Shown here in pieces: positions 17,289-26,602 of a stretch of 64,000 nt of DNA (the first letter of the stretch is position 1; each line of letters begins with the position of its first letter). A program made the translations under genes and the position numbers. The DNA is taken from the NCBI RefSeq assembly GCF_004769235.1, contig NZ_RQFG01000005.1, forward strand, positions 620,001 through 684,000, read 5' to 3'. The notes beneath the pieces were generated by a model, which saw only the letters and a program-made list of their open reading frames with translations, was not told where the DNA came from and made no database searches. Origin of the DNA: Leptospira kanakyensis. GTDB taxonomy: Bacteria > Spirochaetota > Leptospiria > Leptospirales > Leptospiraceae.

Positions 17289-19139
17289 ATGAAAACGATC
17301 CTGCTAAAACTAAGCTCCCTATTCTCCAAAGATTCCCATTTACATGGGGAATTGCAGTTTCCAATTCGCTATAAACTCCTCCTCATTACCTCGATCGTTT
17401 TACTTGTTTCTATGTCGGGGATCATCTTCCTAGCTTCTTATTTTTTTAGAAAAGATAGTGAGGTTCGAGTTAAAGAAAACAACATTAAGATCAATGAAAT
17501 CCTTTCTTTAAAGGTGAAATCGGATTTACATTCGATGAAACAAGATGTTCATATCACAGCATCAGCCATTTTAAGAAGTCCAGGTTCTGCCAATGCAATC
17601 GCAGGAGAATTATTTGAGGAAGACCAAAACTTTCTTTTGATTGGAGCCTATGATGTCAGTTTGAATCCAAAATTCGAATCATTTAATGATGAATTTTTAC
17701 AAAAATACGATTATCAAAAATCGGAAGTTAGAACATTACTTCGAAACATCCAACCAAAGTTAAAAAAATCTTTTAGTGGTACAACTGTTATATGGAATGC
17801 AAGTCCATATTTCCGCCACCCTATACTTTGTCTCAGTTTTCCACTTTCTGAATCTAAAGACACACATACAATCCTTGTTACTTTAATTAAACTCGATAGT
17901 TTGCTCGATGCCTTTCAAACCTCAGGACCCGTTGAAACCTTTCTTGTCAGTGAAGATGGAAGTGTACTCGCACATCCCGATGCCAAAGTTGTTTTGTCTG
18001 GAATCAATCTAAACGACTTACCCATCGTAGAACGAATGAAAAAATCCACAGTTGACAACGGCCAGTTTCGTTATGAATCCAAGGAGGGAGTCTCCTATCT
18101 TGGATCATTCAAAAAACTGGGACTCGGTGGTGTGGGTGTGATTTCCCAAGTTAGGGAAGCAAAAATTTTCGAAGAAGTAAATAACATCCAAAAACGAAAC
18201 GTTTATATACTCATTGTATCACTTGCACTTTCCTTTATTGTTGTTTATATTTTTGCTAAATCGTTATCCACACCCATTTTGAAATTAGTGGATGCTTCTG
18301 AAGAAATCAGACGTGGGAATTACCATATCGAACTTCATGCCACAACACATGATGAAATTGGAACCTTAACCAAATCGTTCGTAAGTATGGGACGAGGTTT
18401 AGAAGAAAGGGAAAAATTAAAAGATTCTTTTGGAAGGTTCGTCAACCAAGATATTGCAGAACTTGCAGCCAAGGGAAAACTATCCATCGGTGGACAAAGA
18501 AAATATTGTACCATCTTTTTCTCGGATATCAGAAGTTTTACGGCCATTTCAGAAAAACTCCAACCGGAAGAAGTTGTTGAATTTTTAAACCAATACATGA
18601 CCGAGATGGTGAAATGTGTACAAGACACCGGTGGAACCGTAGATAAATTTATTGGTGATGCCATTATGGCAACCTGGGGAGCCTTGCGCGATTCCAAACA
18701 ACATGCAAAGTCGTCTGTGGAAGCAGCACTTCGTATGCGAGACAAACTCATAGAATTCAACAAAGGTAGAGGAACGGTCAAAAAACCAATCATCCAGATT
18801 GGATGTGGAATTAACACTGGCTATGTGATTGCAGGACAAATTGGAAGTTCCGATAAAATGGAATACACTGTCATCGGTGATTCTGTAAACCTTGCATCCC
18901 GTGTGGAATCACTCAATAAAGAAACCCATACAGATATCCTCATCTCAGAATCCACCTACCAAGAAATTAAATCCGATTATCACGTGATCAGTATGGGAGA
19001 AATTGAACTCAAAGGAAAATCCAAAGCTCAAAAAGTTTATGCAGTTCTCGGAAGAAAATCAGACCCCGATTCTCCAAAAAGTTTGAGCGAACTGCAAAAG
19101 TTAGTTGGAATCACTGTTGTGAAAAAGGGGAAAAAATGA
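17289..19139 (+). CDS. Membrane adenylate cyclase (class III) with extracytoplasmic sensor and HAMP
   Basis: A 616-aa receptor-type cyclase that would make cAMP at the inner membrane. Membrane segments near residues 29-52 and 303-323 flank a sensor domain of about 250 residues with Cache-like features (SEDGSVLAHPDAKVV). A HAMP region follows (about 325-375). The class III catalytic domain (about 395-580) has metal-binding Asp413 (FSDIRSF) and Asp457 (KFIGDAIMATWG), with Lys453 as the adenine-selective residue, and the EYTVIGDSVNLASR block with an Asp consistent with ATP use. The next gene overlaps it by the ATGA quartet, so this heads a three-gene coupled unit. Ligand unknown. Confidence 0.9.
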   Translation: MKTILLKLSSLFSKDSHLHGELQFPIRYKLLLITSIVLLVSMSGIIFLASYFFRKDSEVRVKENNIKINEILSLKVKSDLHSMKQDVHITASAILRSPGSANAIAGELFEEDQNFLLIGAYDVSLNPKFESFNDEFLQKYDYQKSEVRTLLRNIQPKLKKSFSGTTVIWNASPYFRHPILCLSFPLSESKDTHTILVTLIKLDSLLDAFQTSGPVETFLVSEDGSVLAHPDAKVVLSGINLNDLPIVERMKKSTVDNGQFRYESKEGVSYLGSFKKLGLGGVGVISQVREAKIFEEVNNIQKRNVYILIVSLALSFIVVYIFAKSLSTPILKLVDASEEIRRGNYHIELHATTHDEIGTLTKSFVSMGRGLEEREKLKDSFGRFVNQDIAELAAKGKLSIGGQRKYCTIFFSDIRSFTAISEKLQPEEVVEFLNQYMTEMVKCVQDTGGTVDKFIGDAIMATWGALRDSKQHAKSSVEAALRMRDKLIEFNKGRGTVKKPIIQIGCGINTGYVIAGQIGSSDKMEYTVIGDSVNLASRVESLNKETHTDILISESTYQEIKSDYHVISMGEIELKGKSKAQKVYAVLGRKSDPDSPKSLSELQKLVGITVVKKGKK

Positions 19140-21028
19140 ATTTAGACAAACGAGACCGTCTCGTCTTATTTACCCTACTCGGTGTTGCTATTTTATTTTC
19201 CATTTTGTTTTATTTGGATTTGAATCGTAAAATTGGAATTGGAGACCGCGAAGTTGTCGGAACCATTTTTTTTAAAAACAATATTGTCCAAAGAAAATTT
19301 GAAGATGAGGTGATTTGGGAAAAACTAGAGAACAATAGCCCACTCACAAACAAAGATACAATTCGTTCGGAAGCATTTTCTGATGCACTCATTCGCCTGA
19401 AAGATGGAACAGAAATCAATATTGATGAAAACTCAATGTTTAACTTAGACTTAACGGGAGAAGAACCAAATCTTGAATTTACCCAAGGTTCTTTGGAAGT
19501 TAAAAAGGATGATTCCAAACCCAACCAACTCAAAATCACAAGTTCTGGAAGTGAAATCAACGTAGACTCTGGAAACGTTAAAATAGAAAAATCCAAAGAA
19601 AGAGAACTTAGTTTATTTGTAGAAAAAGGAAAAACCACAGTCAAACACCAAGACGGAAAGTCTGTGGCCGTGGAAGAAGGGAAAAAAGCGGAATTCAAAA
19701 AAACAGGAATTGAAATCAAAAAAATTCCCGTGGTTCTTTTGGCTCCTACTTCGCAAAAATTATTTTTTACAGATCCGGACGATGTATCTGTAAATTTCAA
19801 ATGGAAACAAGAACCTGGATACGGAGATCCTAATATAGAAATTTCCAGATCACCTAACTTTCAAATGACGTTTATTAATGAAAAAGTGGAGGGAACTGGA
19901 AGTTCTTTTCGATTGAAAGAAGGAACTTTTTATTGGAGAATCAAAGTTAAAAACAAACAAGGAACCGATTTTGAGTTTAGCGAAACAAATAAGTTCTTTG
20001 TTACAAAACTTGAATCCTTCCAAGGAGAATCTCCTGAACCAGGAACTGTTTTTCCTTTTGTCCAAACCTTTCCACTAGTCACTCTCACTTGGACAAAACT
20101 CACAACTGCGAATTCTTATCAGCTAGTTTTATCTAATTCGCCTAAACTCACAAATCCAATCAAACAATTGGAAACATCTGCCAATCAAATTTCTTATGAT
20201 GATTTAAAGGAAGGAACGTATTATTGGAAGGTGGTTGCCAAATCTTCTTTTCCCGACACCAAAGATCGGGAGAGCCAAGTTCTATCCTTTACCATCAAAA
20301 AACAAAACACAATCCCAACACCGAAATGGTTACGACCCGCCAATGGATCCGAAATTTCTTCTGATGAAATCAAACAAAACCAAGCCATTTTGATTTGGGA
20401 TGGAAATGCAGAATTAAAATCCTACCAACTAAAAATTGCCAATGATCCCAAAATGAAAAATATTGTTTTCTCTGAAGAAACAGTTTCTAACTTTCTTGTA
20501 CCTAACTGGAATCAGATAGGAAAAGGTAATTTTTATGTTACTCTCATTGGTAAATCAAAAGAAGGGAAAGAAACAGAAACTTCTTCGATTCTAAGTTTTA
20601 CAGTGGTAGACAAAAAGAAAAAACCGGAACCGGAAGAAGAACCAACAGAAAACAAACAGGAACCAAAACTGGAAATGATGTCCCCGAATGGAACCATTGT
20701 CCAGATGAAGGGTAAATCAAGTTTGGACTTTCAATGGAAGGTCACAGGTACCACACCAGATCGATATGATTTAGTTTTATACCAACATACAGCTGATAAA
20801 AAAACTGCGATTTATAAAATCACAACAAAAGAATCCAAACACAACTTAAAAGATTTGGGAATTTTGGATGAGGGAGCTTTCTCTTGGGATCTCAGTGTGT
20901 ATAAGGATTCCAACTTACTACTTTCGAGAAAGGGAAGTTTTATATTAGCATTAGATCAATTTAAATCCTTAAAACCAACTGATATCGAATTCATTTCACC
21001 AAAACGGTTATATAAAGAGAAACGATGA
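19136..21028 (+). CDS. Membrane-anchored FecR-domain protein with Fn3-like repeats
   Basis: A 630-aa protein with one N-terminal membrane segment (about 10-28) and the rest outside the cytoplasm. Residues about 60-190 match a FecR domain: SEAFSDALIRLKDGTEINID, then EFTQGSLEVKK and a GKKAEF ending. Four Fn3-like units of about 90 residues follow, each with a W and a GxFYW/GTYYWK-type strand, and a PEPEEEPTENKQEP linker before the last. The usual FecR partners (an ECF sigma factor and a TonB receptor) are absent nearby. Coupled by 4-nt overlaps to the cyclase upstream and the secreted protein downstream. Role as an envelope sensor or scaffold is inferred. Confidence 0.8.
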   Translation: MNLDKRDRLVLFTLLGVAILFSILFYLDLNRKIGIGDREVVGTIFFKNNIVQRKFEDEVIWEKLENNSPLTNKDTIRSEAFSDALIRLKDGTEINIDENSMFNLDLTGEEPNLEFTQGSLEVKKDDSKPNQLKITSSGSEINVDSGNVKIEKSKERELSLFVEKGKTTVKHQDGKSVAVEEGKKAEFKKTGIEIKKIPVVLLAPTSQKLFFTDPDDVSVNFKWKQEPGYGDPNIEISRSPNFQMTFINEKVEGTGSSFRLKEGTFYWRIKVKNKQGTDFEFSETNKFFVTKLESFQGESPEPGTVFPFVQTFPLVTLTWTKLTTANSYQLVLSNSPKLTNPIKQLETSANQISYDDLKEGTYYWKVVAKSSFPDTKDRESQVLSFTIKKQNTIPTPKWLRPANGSEISSDEIKQNQAILIWDGNAELKSYQLKIANDPKMKNIVFSEETVSNFLVPNWNQIGKGNFYVTLIGKSKEGKETETSSILSFTVVDKKKKPEPEEEPTENKQEPKLEMMSPNGTIVQMKGKSSLDFQWKVTGTTPDRYDLVLYQHTADKKTAIYKITTKESKHNLKDLGILDEGAFSWDLSVYKDSNLLLSRKGSFILALDQFKSLKPTDIEFISPKRLYKEKR

Positions 21029-22089
21029 AACTTAAAACAAAAAGATTTTTATTAGCATTCTGTTTTATTTCTTTCTCGATTGGGGCACAAGATGGAACCA
21101 AACTCATTGCTTGGAAACCAATTGCCGATGCCAGTGGGTATCAAATCCAAATCAAAGAAAAATCGGGAAAAATCGTTATCGATAAAAAAATTGATACACC
21201 TTATCATTCCATCGAAGACCTTCCTTCTGGAGTTTATTTAGTAAGGACAGCACCCTTAAACTTATTTAAAAAACCCGCAGTTTGGTCTATTTGGAAAGAT
21301 TTAGAAGTCATCATCTCTGAACCACCACTAGTAGTGACCGAGGAAGAAAAACCCATCATTCTTCCTAAATCAGAAACTAAGTCAGAAAAAACCATTTCGA
21401 ATCTAACCATTGAAGGGGAACATTTTTTAGAAGCTACAAAAGTGGATCTAACTAAAAAAAATGAATCACTTCCTATTTTGAGTAAAGAAGTAAAATCATC
21501 AGAACGGATTGATTTAAAAGTAGATACAACGGAAGCAAAAACTGGGCCCTATGACTTAACTGTCACCAATCCTTACCAAAAACCGAAAGTGGTTTCTAAC
21601 TTCCTTCAGGTAGAAGAACCAAAACATACAACTACTACAGATTCGAAACAAGAGACTTCTGTTTCTCAAAAATCGAATCCAAAAGAAAATCCAGAGACAA
21701 AAAAACCAAAAGTAAACGTTCCCAAAGGCAAAGGTTTTCACGATTATACTTACGAAGAGATGTTAGCATTTTTAGAATCAGATGTAGCGGTAAATTGTAA
21801 ACATACAAAAGTTCCAGCATTAACTCTTAGCGAATGCCACAAAACATACGTTATCTTAAATTTTTCAGGTGAGGACAATCACTCAGTATTTGAGTTCTAT
21901 AAATTGATCAGCGAGAATCAATCTGACAGAATCAGTGCTTACCAATTTTTTAGTACCAATTGTTCCCCTAAATTTCGACCCGCTTTGGAAAGAATGGATC
22001 TTCAATCGAAAAATCGAAGTAATCTCGACCCTGATGAACGGCAATCACTACTCCAAGAATTGACTAAATTTCGAAATTGTTCGAGGTAA
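21025..22089 (+). CDS. Secreted protein with Fn3/IPT-like domains, unknown function
   Basis: A 354-aa exported protein with a signal peptide (cleavage near SIGA/QDG). The first mature domain (about 28-95) is another Fn3-like unit, IAWKPIADASGYQIQI, like those in the preceding protein. Residues about 125-195 resemble an IPT/TIG fold (TISNLTIEGEHFLEATKVDL). A Lys/Pro/Thr linker leads to a C-terminal helical domain with four Cys (residues about 240-354, starting near YTYEEMLAFLES). The start codon overlaps the preceding stop (ATGA). The shared domain type suggests that the products of the last two genes act together. No family name can be given. Confidence 0.75.
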   Translation: MKLKTKRFLLAFCFISFSIGAQDGTKLIAWKPIADASGYQIQIKEKSGKIVIDKKIDTPYHSIEDLPSGVYLVRTAPLNLFKKPAVWSIWKDLEVIISEPPLVVTEEEKPIILPKSETKSEKTISNLTIEGEHFLEATKVDLTKKNESLPILSKEVKSSERIDLKVDTTEAKTGPYDLTVTNPYQKPKVVSNFLQVEEPKHTTTTDSKQETSVSQKSNPKENPETKKPKVNVPKGKGFHDYTYEEMLAFLESDVAVNCKHTKVPALTLSECHKTYVILNFSGEDNHSVFEFYKLISENQSDRISAYQFFSTNCSPKFRPALERMDLQSKNRSNLDPDERQSLLQELTKFRNCSR

Positions 22090-22141
22090 TTTCTTTTTCT
22101 TTTGCTTGTAATGAATTCCTTTTTTTAGTCCTATTAAGAGA

Positions 22142-22738
22142 ATGAGATACTCTTTGATAGCCTCGGTTGGAATTGTACTTGCGACCGTACATACCCTCCA
22201 TTCCGAACCATCCGTTCTGAGCCAAAATGTGAAAGAAGTCACAACTAGAATCCAAGATTTGGCTCTTTATCCTACTCTTTCTAAAAAAAGACTTTATGGA
22301 GCCGTTTCTAAAGGTGGTGCCATTCGATTTGATTTAAAAGCAGGAGAGGCTTCTCCTCAATCTATTGGGATTGGCGTAGCAACCGATGGAAAATTAAAAG
22401 AATGGGTTCTTACCGTGTATTCTGGTAACGGACAAAATGAAAATCCGACCATCCTAAGAAAGGAAAAAATCGAAGGCGAAGTACAATGGGTCTTTGAATT
22501 GTTAGCTCCACCAGAAGAAATTACAGTAGAAATTCAAAACTTACATTCCGACACACCGGTTTCTGTCGTAGAGATTGTTCATGGTTATTATTATGGATAC
22601 TCAGTGGATAAGGAAAATAATAACAAACCCCAACCACAAAATCCTACCAAACCGAACCCAGCTGATCCGGAAAAACTTTCTCCGAATGATTTACAAAACC
22701 GAACTGAGTTTTACCGAGCGCCTTTTACAAAAGACTGA
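22142..22738 (+). CDS. Exported protein of unknown function
   Basis: A 198-aa product with a signal peptide (MRYSLIASVGIVLATVHTLHS, cleavage before EPSV). The mature domain is beta-rich (KGGAIRFDLKAGEA, GKLKEWVLTVYSGNG, EITVEIQNLHSD) and ends in an Asn/Pro/Lys-rich tail (KPQPQNPTKPNPADPEKL). No recognised family. It begins 52 nt after the previous gene and may belong to the same transcript. Its final 28 bases overlap the convergent DUF1574 gene. Confidence 0.7.
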   Translation: MRYSLIASVGIVLATVHTLHSEPSVLSQNVKEVTTRIQDLALYPTLSKKRLYGAVSKGGAIRFDLKAGEASPQSIGIGVATDGKLKEWVLTVYSGNGQNENPTILRKEKIEGEVQWVFELLAPPEEITVEIQNLHSDTPVSVVEIVHGYYYGYSVDKENNNKPQPQNPTKPNPADPEKLSPNDLQNRTEFYRAPFTKD

Positions 22739-23808
22739 ATTAAGTTTTTAAAAATAAAGTCAGTATACTCATCGTAACAAGTCGGTGACATATGGCCTGC
22801 ATCACTGAAATTGTTGCAGGTATAGTTCGGGTCATCATTCATATTCCAAAACGGCACCCCATTTTTTTTATGGTATTCAATCATTCTTGGATACCAATCA
22901 TGATACACCGTATCTTCCTTTCCATTCCCTACAGAAACTTTAAAATTCCGGATGTGATCCATATAAGGCAAAGAAAGCCTTACCCAAATCACAGCGGATG
23001 GCACACCAAGTTCTTTTGCCAAATCCAAAGACTGGTCTGTAAAACTAAGTACCTGATCTGAAAAATGAAAGGGAACTAAATAAGAATGAAAGTCTCCGAA
23101 GGCAGATTTTTTTAACAATTCCTGCGGAAGGACAGACTTATGTGTGCCGGGAGTCATCGCAGAACCCTTTCCTCTATTTAAGTTTTCCATCAAGTTATTA
23201 CGAAGTTCCCGATAAGGGATGAGAAAGGATTCTTTGTTTTTGGCTCTGGTAAGAATGACTTCTAATTTGGGACGATACTGATAAGCACGAAACATCCGCT
23301 TGGCGATTAACGTAGAAATATCGTCAGTGGAAAATAAGGAAAAATGTTTTAAAACAAAAGATACATTTAGGCCATTTGTGAGTGTTTCATCCACTTTTAA
23401 TGTTGCCGCAGAATTGTACATTTCCACAGAATGATCAAACAAAAAGAACTCAGGTTTCACCTGATCTTTATGAAACTTTTCCATCCATTGTAATACATAA
23501 TCAGGTTTCCCTCCAGGAACGGAGAAATTAAACATCACCCAACCAGGATACTTTTTGTGAATGTATTCATTATCAAATAATAAAGCTCTTGAGTTTCCAA
23601 AATAAACCAAAACCTTATCTCGGTCTTTGTTGGATAGATAAACTTTTAAGTCTTCATATAATTGATCTTTCTGAATGTAATTAATATCAGAAAGAGATTT
23701 TGAAAAATAAGTATGTACGTTTTCAAGAAGTAATAATTTATCTAGACAAAAGGTTAGAAATACAACCAAAAACGGGACAAGTAAATATCTGTTACGAATT
23801 AAATCCAC
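22711..23808 (-). CDS. DUF1574 SGNH-like protein, partner of MBOAT acyltransferase
   Basis: A 365-aa protein with one N-terminal membrane segment (about 7-25) and a periplasmic domain. SGNH-type motifs are visible: YFGNSRALLFD (block I position; GNSR) and FSDAGHMSPTCYDEY (DxxH catalytic dyad near the C-terminus). The DUF1574 family is common in Leptospira. The start is GTG at 23808 with AGGAG 5 nt upstream, 8 nt after the MBOAT stop. By analogy with AlgJ/AlgX-type enzymes it probably transfers acetyl groups delivered by the MBOAT protein to an envelope glycan; the glycan is unknown. Confidence 0.82.
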   Translation of the reverse strand: MDLIRNRYLLVPFLVVFLTFCLDKLLLLENVHTYFSKSLSDINYIQKDQLYEDLKVYLSNKDRDKVLVYFGNSRALLFDNEYIHKKYPGWVMFNFSVPGGKPDYVLQWMEKFHKDQVKPEFFLFDHSVEMYNSAATLKVDETLTNGLNVSFVLKHFSLFSTDDISTLIAKRMFRAYQYRPKLEVILTRAKNKESFLIPYRELRNNLMENLNRGKGSAMTPGTHKSVLPQELLKKSAFGDFHSYLVPFHFSDQVLSFTDQSLDLAKELGVPSAVIWVRLSLPYMDHIRNFKVSVGNGKEDTVYHDWYPRMIEYHKKNGVPFWNMNDDPNYTCNNFSDAGHMSPTCYDEYTDFIFKNLIQSFVKGAR

Positions 23809-23816
23809 AATGTCTC

Positions 23817-25295
23817 CTAAAACTTATAATAGATAAATTCCCCACCATCTTGCGATAAAGTGGCGAGAAGAAAAATAGTAACAACACCAAGTATGGGCAC
23901 AAGCCATACATCATGTTTACGGATACGTTCCCAAAACTCAGGCACATATTGGATATGATGAAAAAACAAAAGCGCAATCGAAGTATAAAAAATTCGTTCC
24001 AAATTTTCGATATGTTGGAAGCGAAAAGAAGATCCATTCCCAAATAAAGAAGTAGCTGGCACCAACCACTGATTGGAATCACCCATAAACATAATTTCCA
24101 AACTGTTAGTAAAATGAGTAAAAATTCCATGAAAATGATCGATCATGTTGGTAGCATTATTCGAACGAAACATAAGTCCCGAAATGGAAAATAAAACAAA
24201 TACAATGAGAGCCTTACATACGATTAAAAACTTATTTTTTTCTGGAGTTAACTTCCAACCAAGTTTGTCTTCGAAATAACGTTCCGCAGCAAGAAGCACA
24301 CCCCAATAAAATCCCCAACAGATAAATGTATAATCAGCACCGTGCCAAAAACCACCGAGTGTCATAATGATGATGAGGTTTAGGTAAGTGCGACCTTCGC
24401 CCTTACGAGATCCACCGAGTGGGAAATAAATATAATCCCTTAACCAAAAAGATAAAGTGATGTGCCAACGTTTCCATAGTTCCCTTCCCGATGTAGAGAA
24501 AAAGGGAGCTTTGAAGTTTTCAGGTGTTTCAAATCCTAAAAACAATGCGATAGAACGTGCCATGTCGGTGAGGCCAGAAAAATCACTATATACTTGGATC
24601 GCATAACAAATCCCAGCGATGAATAAAGAAAAGGAATCGTATTCAGCAGGAGAACCAAACACCGGCGAGATGGTGAGTGACATAGGATCTGCCACTAGAA
24701 CCTTTTTCACAAGGCCCGACATGAGTAAATAAGATGCACGATACATCTTTTCCTTGTTGGGAACTAGTTTGTCTAAGTTTGGAAAAAAATCAGACATCCT
24801 CATGATGGGACCTGCAATGAGCACCGGGAAAAAAGCAACAAAGAGAAAATAATCTTCTACCTTAACCAATGGTTTGAAGGAATCGCGGTAGGTATCTATA
24901 GCAGCAGCAATGACTTGGAAGGTATAAAAACTAATTGCGAGTGGTAAAGCAATATGGATGAGATCGGGAACTTGTTTGAAGAACGGATAGTTTGTTAGAT
25001 CAGCAAGAACCTTACTAAAAAAATAAATATATTTAAAAAAACCTAAATTGATGAGGTTGAGTGATACGGTAAGACCAATCCAAAACTTTGTAGGAGTGGA
25101 TTTGATTTTGCGATAAAGAAGATAATTGATGCCAATGACGATGAGGAAATGAACGGTCAGTGCAGGCGAAAAATAAGCATAAAAACTGATCCCTGCTATG
25201 AGTAGGAAGTATTTTCGAATCTCTTTGGGAATGGCCCAATAGAGCAAATACACAATGGAAAAAAAGATTAAAAATGGGATTGAGTTGAACAACAT
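23817..25295 (-). CDS. MBOAT-family O-acyltransferase (AlgI/DltB-like)
   Basis: A 492-aa integral membrane protein with about ten hydrophobic segments. The MBOAT signature GGFWHGADYTFICWG contains the active-site His, and the upstream block GRELWKRWHITLSFWLRDYIY is typical of AlgI-like members. These proteins move acyl groups across the membrane for polysaccharide or teichoic-acid acylation. It starts 1 nt after the stop of the NYN-domain gene and is followed by its SGNH-like partner, giving a classic two-component acetylation module. Confidence 0.92.
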   Translation of the reverse strand: MLFNSIPFLIFFSIVYLLYWAIPKEIRKYFLLIAGISFYAYFSPALTVHFLIVIGINYLLYRKIKSTPTKFWIGLTVSLNLINLGFFKYIYFFSKVLADLTNYPFFKQVPDLIHIALPLAISFYTFQVIAAAIDTYRDSFKPLVKVEDYFLFVAFFPVLIAGPIMRMSDFFPNLDKLVPNKEKMYRASYLLMSGLVKKVLVADPMSLTISPVFGSPAEYDSFSLFIAGICYAIQVYSDFSGLTDMARSIALFLGFETPENFKAPFFSTSGRELWKRWHITLSFWLRDYIYFPLGGSRKGEGRTYLNLIIIMTLGGFWHGADYTFICWGFYWGVLLAAERYFEDKLGWKLTPEKNKFLIVCKALIVFVLFSISGLMFRSNNATNMIDHFHGIFTHFTNSLEIMFMGDSNQWLVPATSLFGNGSSFRFQHIENLERIFYTSIALLFFHHIQYVPEFWERIRKHDVWLVPILGVVTIFLLATLSQDGGEFIYYKF

Positions 25296-25296
25296 A

Positions 25297-25797
25297 TCAA
25301 GGAAGGAATTGTCTCTCCCAGTAATCGGTTTCCGAACTTGGTGTCAATCCTTCTTTCAGGTGTTTAAATTCCGTTTCATCCTCTTCTGTTTCCCGTTTGA
25401 CCCATTCGGCATAAAACTCTTCGGAGGTCATTCGTTTGGCCCGAAGCCTTCTTGCAAAACTGATGATCTCTTTATCGGTTGTGATCACCAAACACTGCGA
25501 AGGTACCGGACATAAGTTCAGATATCCAATGATGAGTTCATCCGCTTTTTTTTCATGGCTGTAATGGATAGAAAATTTCCCCCAATCTTCCGAATAACAA
25601 TCAGAGGTAAGATCCTTTTTGCCGTCAAAAAACACCAAAATTTTGGAATGTTGGTCCTTAATATAGAATCGATCTAGATGAACCAGTAACCCATCCCGGG
25701 CATCTTGTAGGCGGTATTCACCCAAACAAAAAGCCAAATCGGGAAATTTATACATTAGATTCATCCCGTCGATCAGGATTCTCTCAATTACGGGCAC
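25297..25797 (-). CDS. NYN (YacP-like) domain protein, probable RNase
   Basis: A 166-aa cytoplasmic protein with a PIN-like NYN fold: ILIDGMNLMY gives the first conserved Asp and Asn, KILVFFDGKKD the next acidic cluster, KKADELIIGYL the ExxI-type helix and VITTDKEIISFARRL the final Asp. YacP relatives are linked to RNA cleavage. The GTG at 25797 is used because the first in-frame ATG would remove the catalytic Asp. It begins the NYN-MBOAT-DUF1574 unit, and 51 nt separate it from the divergent SDR gene. Confidence 0.82.
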   Translation of the reverse strand: MPVIERILIDGMNLMYKFPDLAFCLGEYRLQDARDGLLVHLDRFYIKDQHSKILVFFDGKKDLTSDCYSEDWGKFSIHYSHEKKADELIIGYLNLCPVPSQCLVITTDKEIISFARRLRAKRMTSEEFYAEWVKRETEEDETEFKHLKEGLTPSSETDYWERQFLP

Positions 25798-25848
25798 AAC
25801 TCTATTGAAACCACTTGCCAGATTCGATTAAACCAAAAAAACGTAAAC

Positions 25849-26601
25849 ATGGGGAAAAAAATAATCATCGTCGGTGCCTCGAGCGGGATCGGAAAAGCCA
25901 TTGCAGAAGCTGAATTGAACGCAGGAAATTCTGTGGTTCTTTTGGCAAGAAGGGAAAAGTCACTTGAATCCATTGCCAAAAAAGCAAACACAACCAAAGA
26001 AAAAAGGGCCTTTCCTTTAACCTTTGATGTGACAAAATTTTCCACAGCAGAAAAAATCTTCGGGAAAGCAGTCTCACTACTTGGTGGTTTGGACGAAGTG
26101 TACTTTGCATCAGGTGTGATGCCTCAAATTTCTCCTAATGAGTACAATACGACAAAAGACTTGGAAATGTTAAATGTCAATCTTCTCGGAGCAGTTGCCT
26201 TTTTAAATCCAGTGGCTACTTATTTTACAAATCAAATGTCTGGGAAAATTATCGGAATCTCCTCTATTGCGGGTGAACGCGGTCGCAAAGGAAATCCTGT
26301 TTACAATACATCCAAAGCAGGATTCAACACTTACCTGGAAGCACTACGCAATCGACTCTCCGAGTCCAATGTCCAAGTAACAACGATTAAACCTGGGTTT
26401 GTGATTACTGAAATGACAAAAGGTCTCAACCTTCCAGAAAAAGGACTAATGAAAGCCATCACTGCTGAAGAAGCCGCAGAGAGTATTCGCAAAGTCGTTG
26501 CTCAGGGAAAAGACGAAGCATTTGTTCCGGGAATCTGGGCACTTGTTGGTCTCATCATTCGTAACATTCCCAATTTCATTTTTAAAAAACTGAGTATATA
26601 A
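25849..26601 (+). CDS. Short-chain dehydrogenase, DprE2-like (keto-sugar reductase)
   Basis: A 250-aa classical-type SDR. The cofactor loop is GASSGIG (about 9-15), the catalytic Ser lies in [12 protein letters not shown] and the Tyr/Lys pair in YNTSKAGF. It is followed after 1 nt by a DprE1-like oxidase. In actinobacteria the DprE1/DprE2 pair epimerises polyprenyl-phosphoryl ribose to arabinose at C2: DprE1 oxidises, the SDR DprE2 reduces. The SDR fold is certain; the specific DprE2 role is inferred from the neighbour. Substrate sugar unknown. Confidence 0.82.
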   Translation: MGKKIIIVGASSGIGKAIAEAELNAGNSVVLLARREKSLESIAKKANTTKEKRAFPLTFDVTKFSTAEKIFGKAVSLLGGLDEVYFASGVMPQISPNEYNTTKDLEMLNVNLLGAVAFLNPVATYFTNQMSGKIIGISSIAGERGRKGNPVYNTSKAGFNTYLEALRNRLSESNVQVTTIKPGFVITEMTKGLNLPEKGLMKAITAEEAAESIRKVVAQGKDEAFVPGIWALVGLIIRNIPNFIFKKLSI

Positions 26602-26602
26602 T

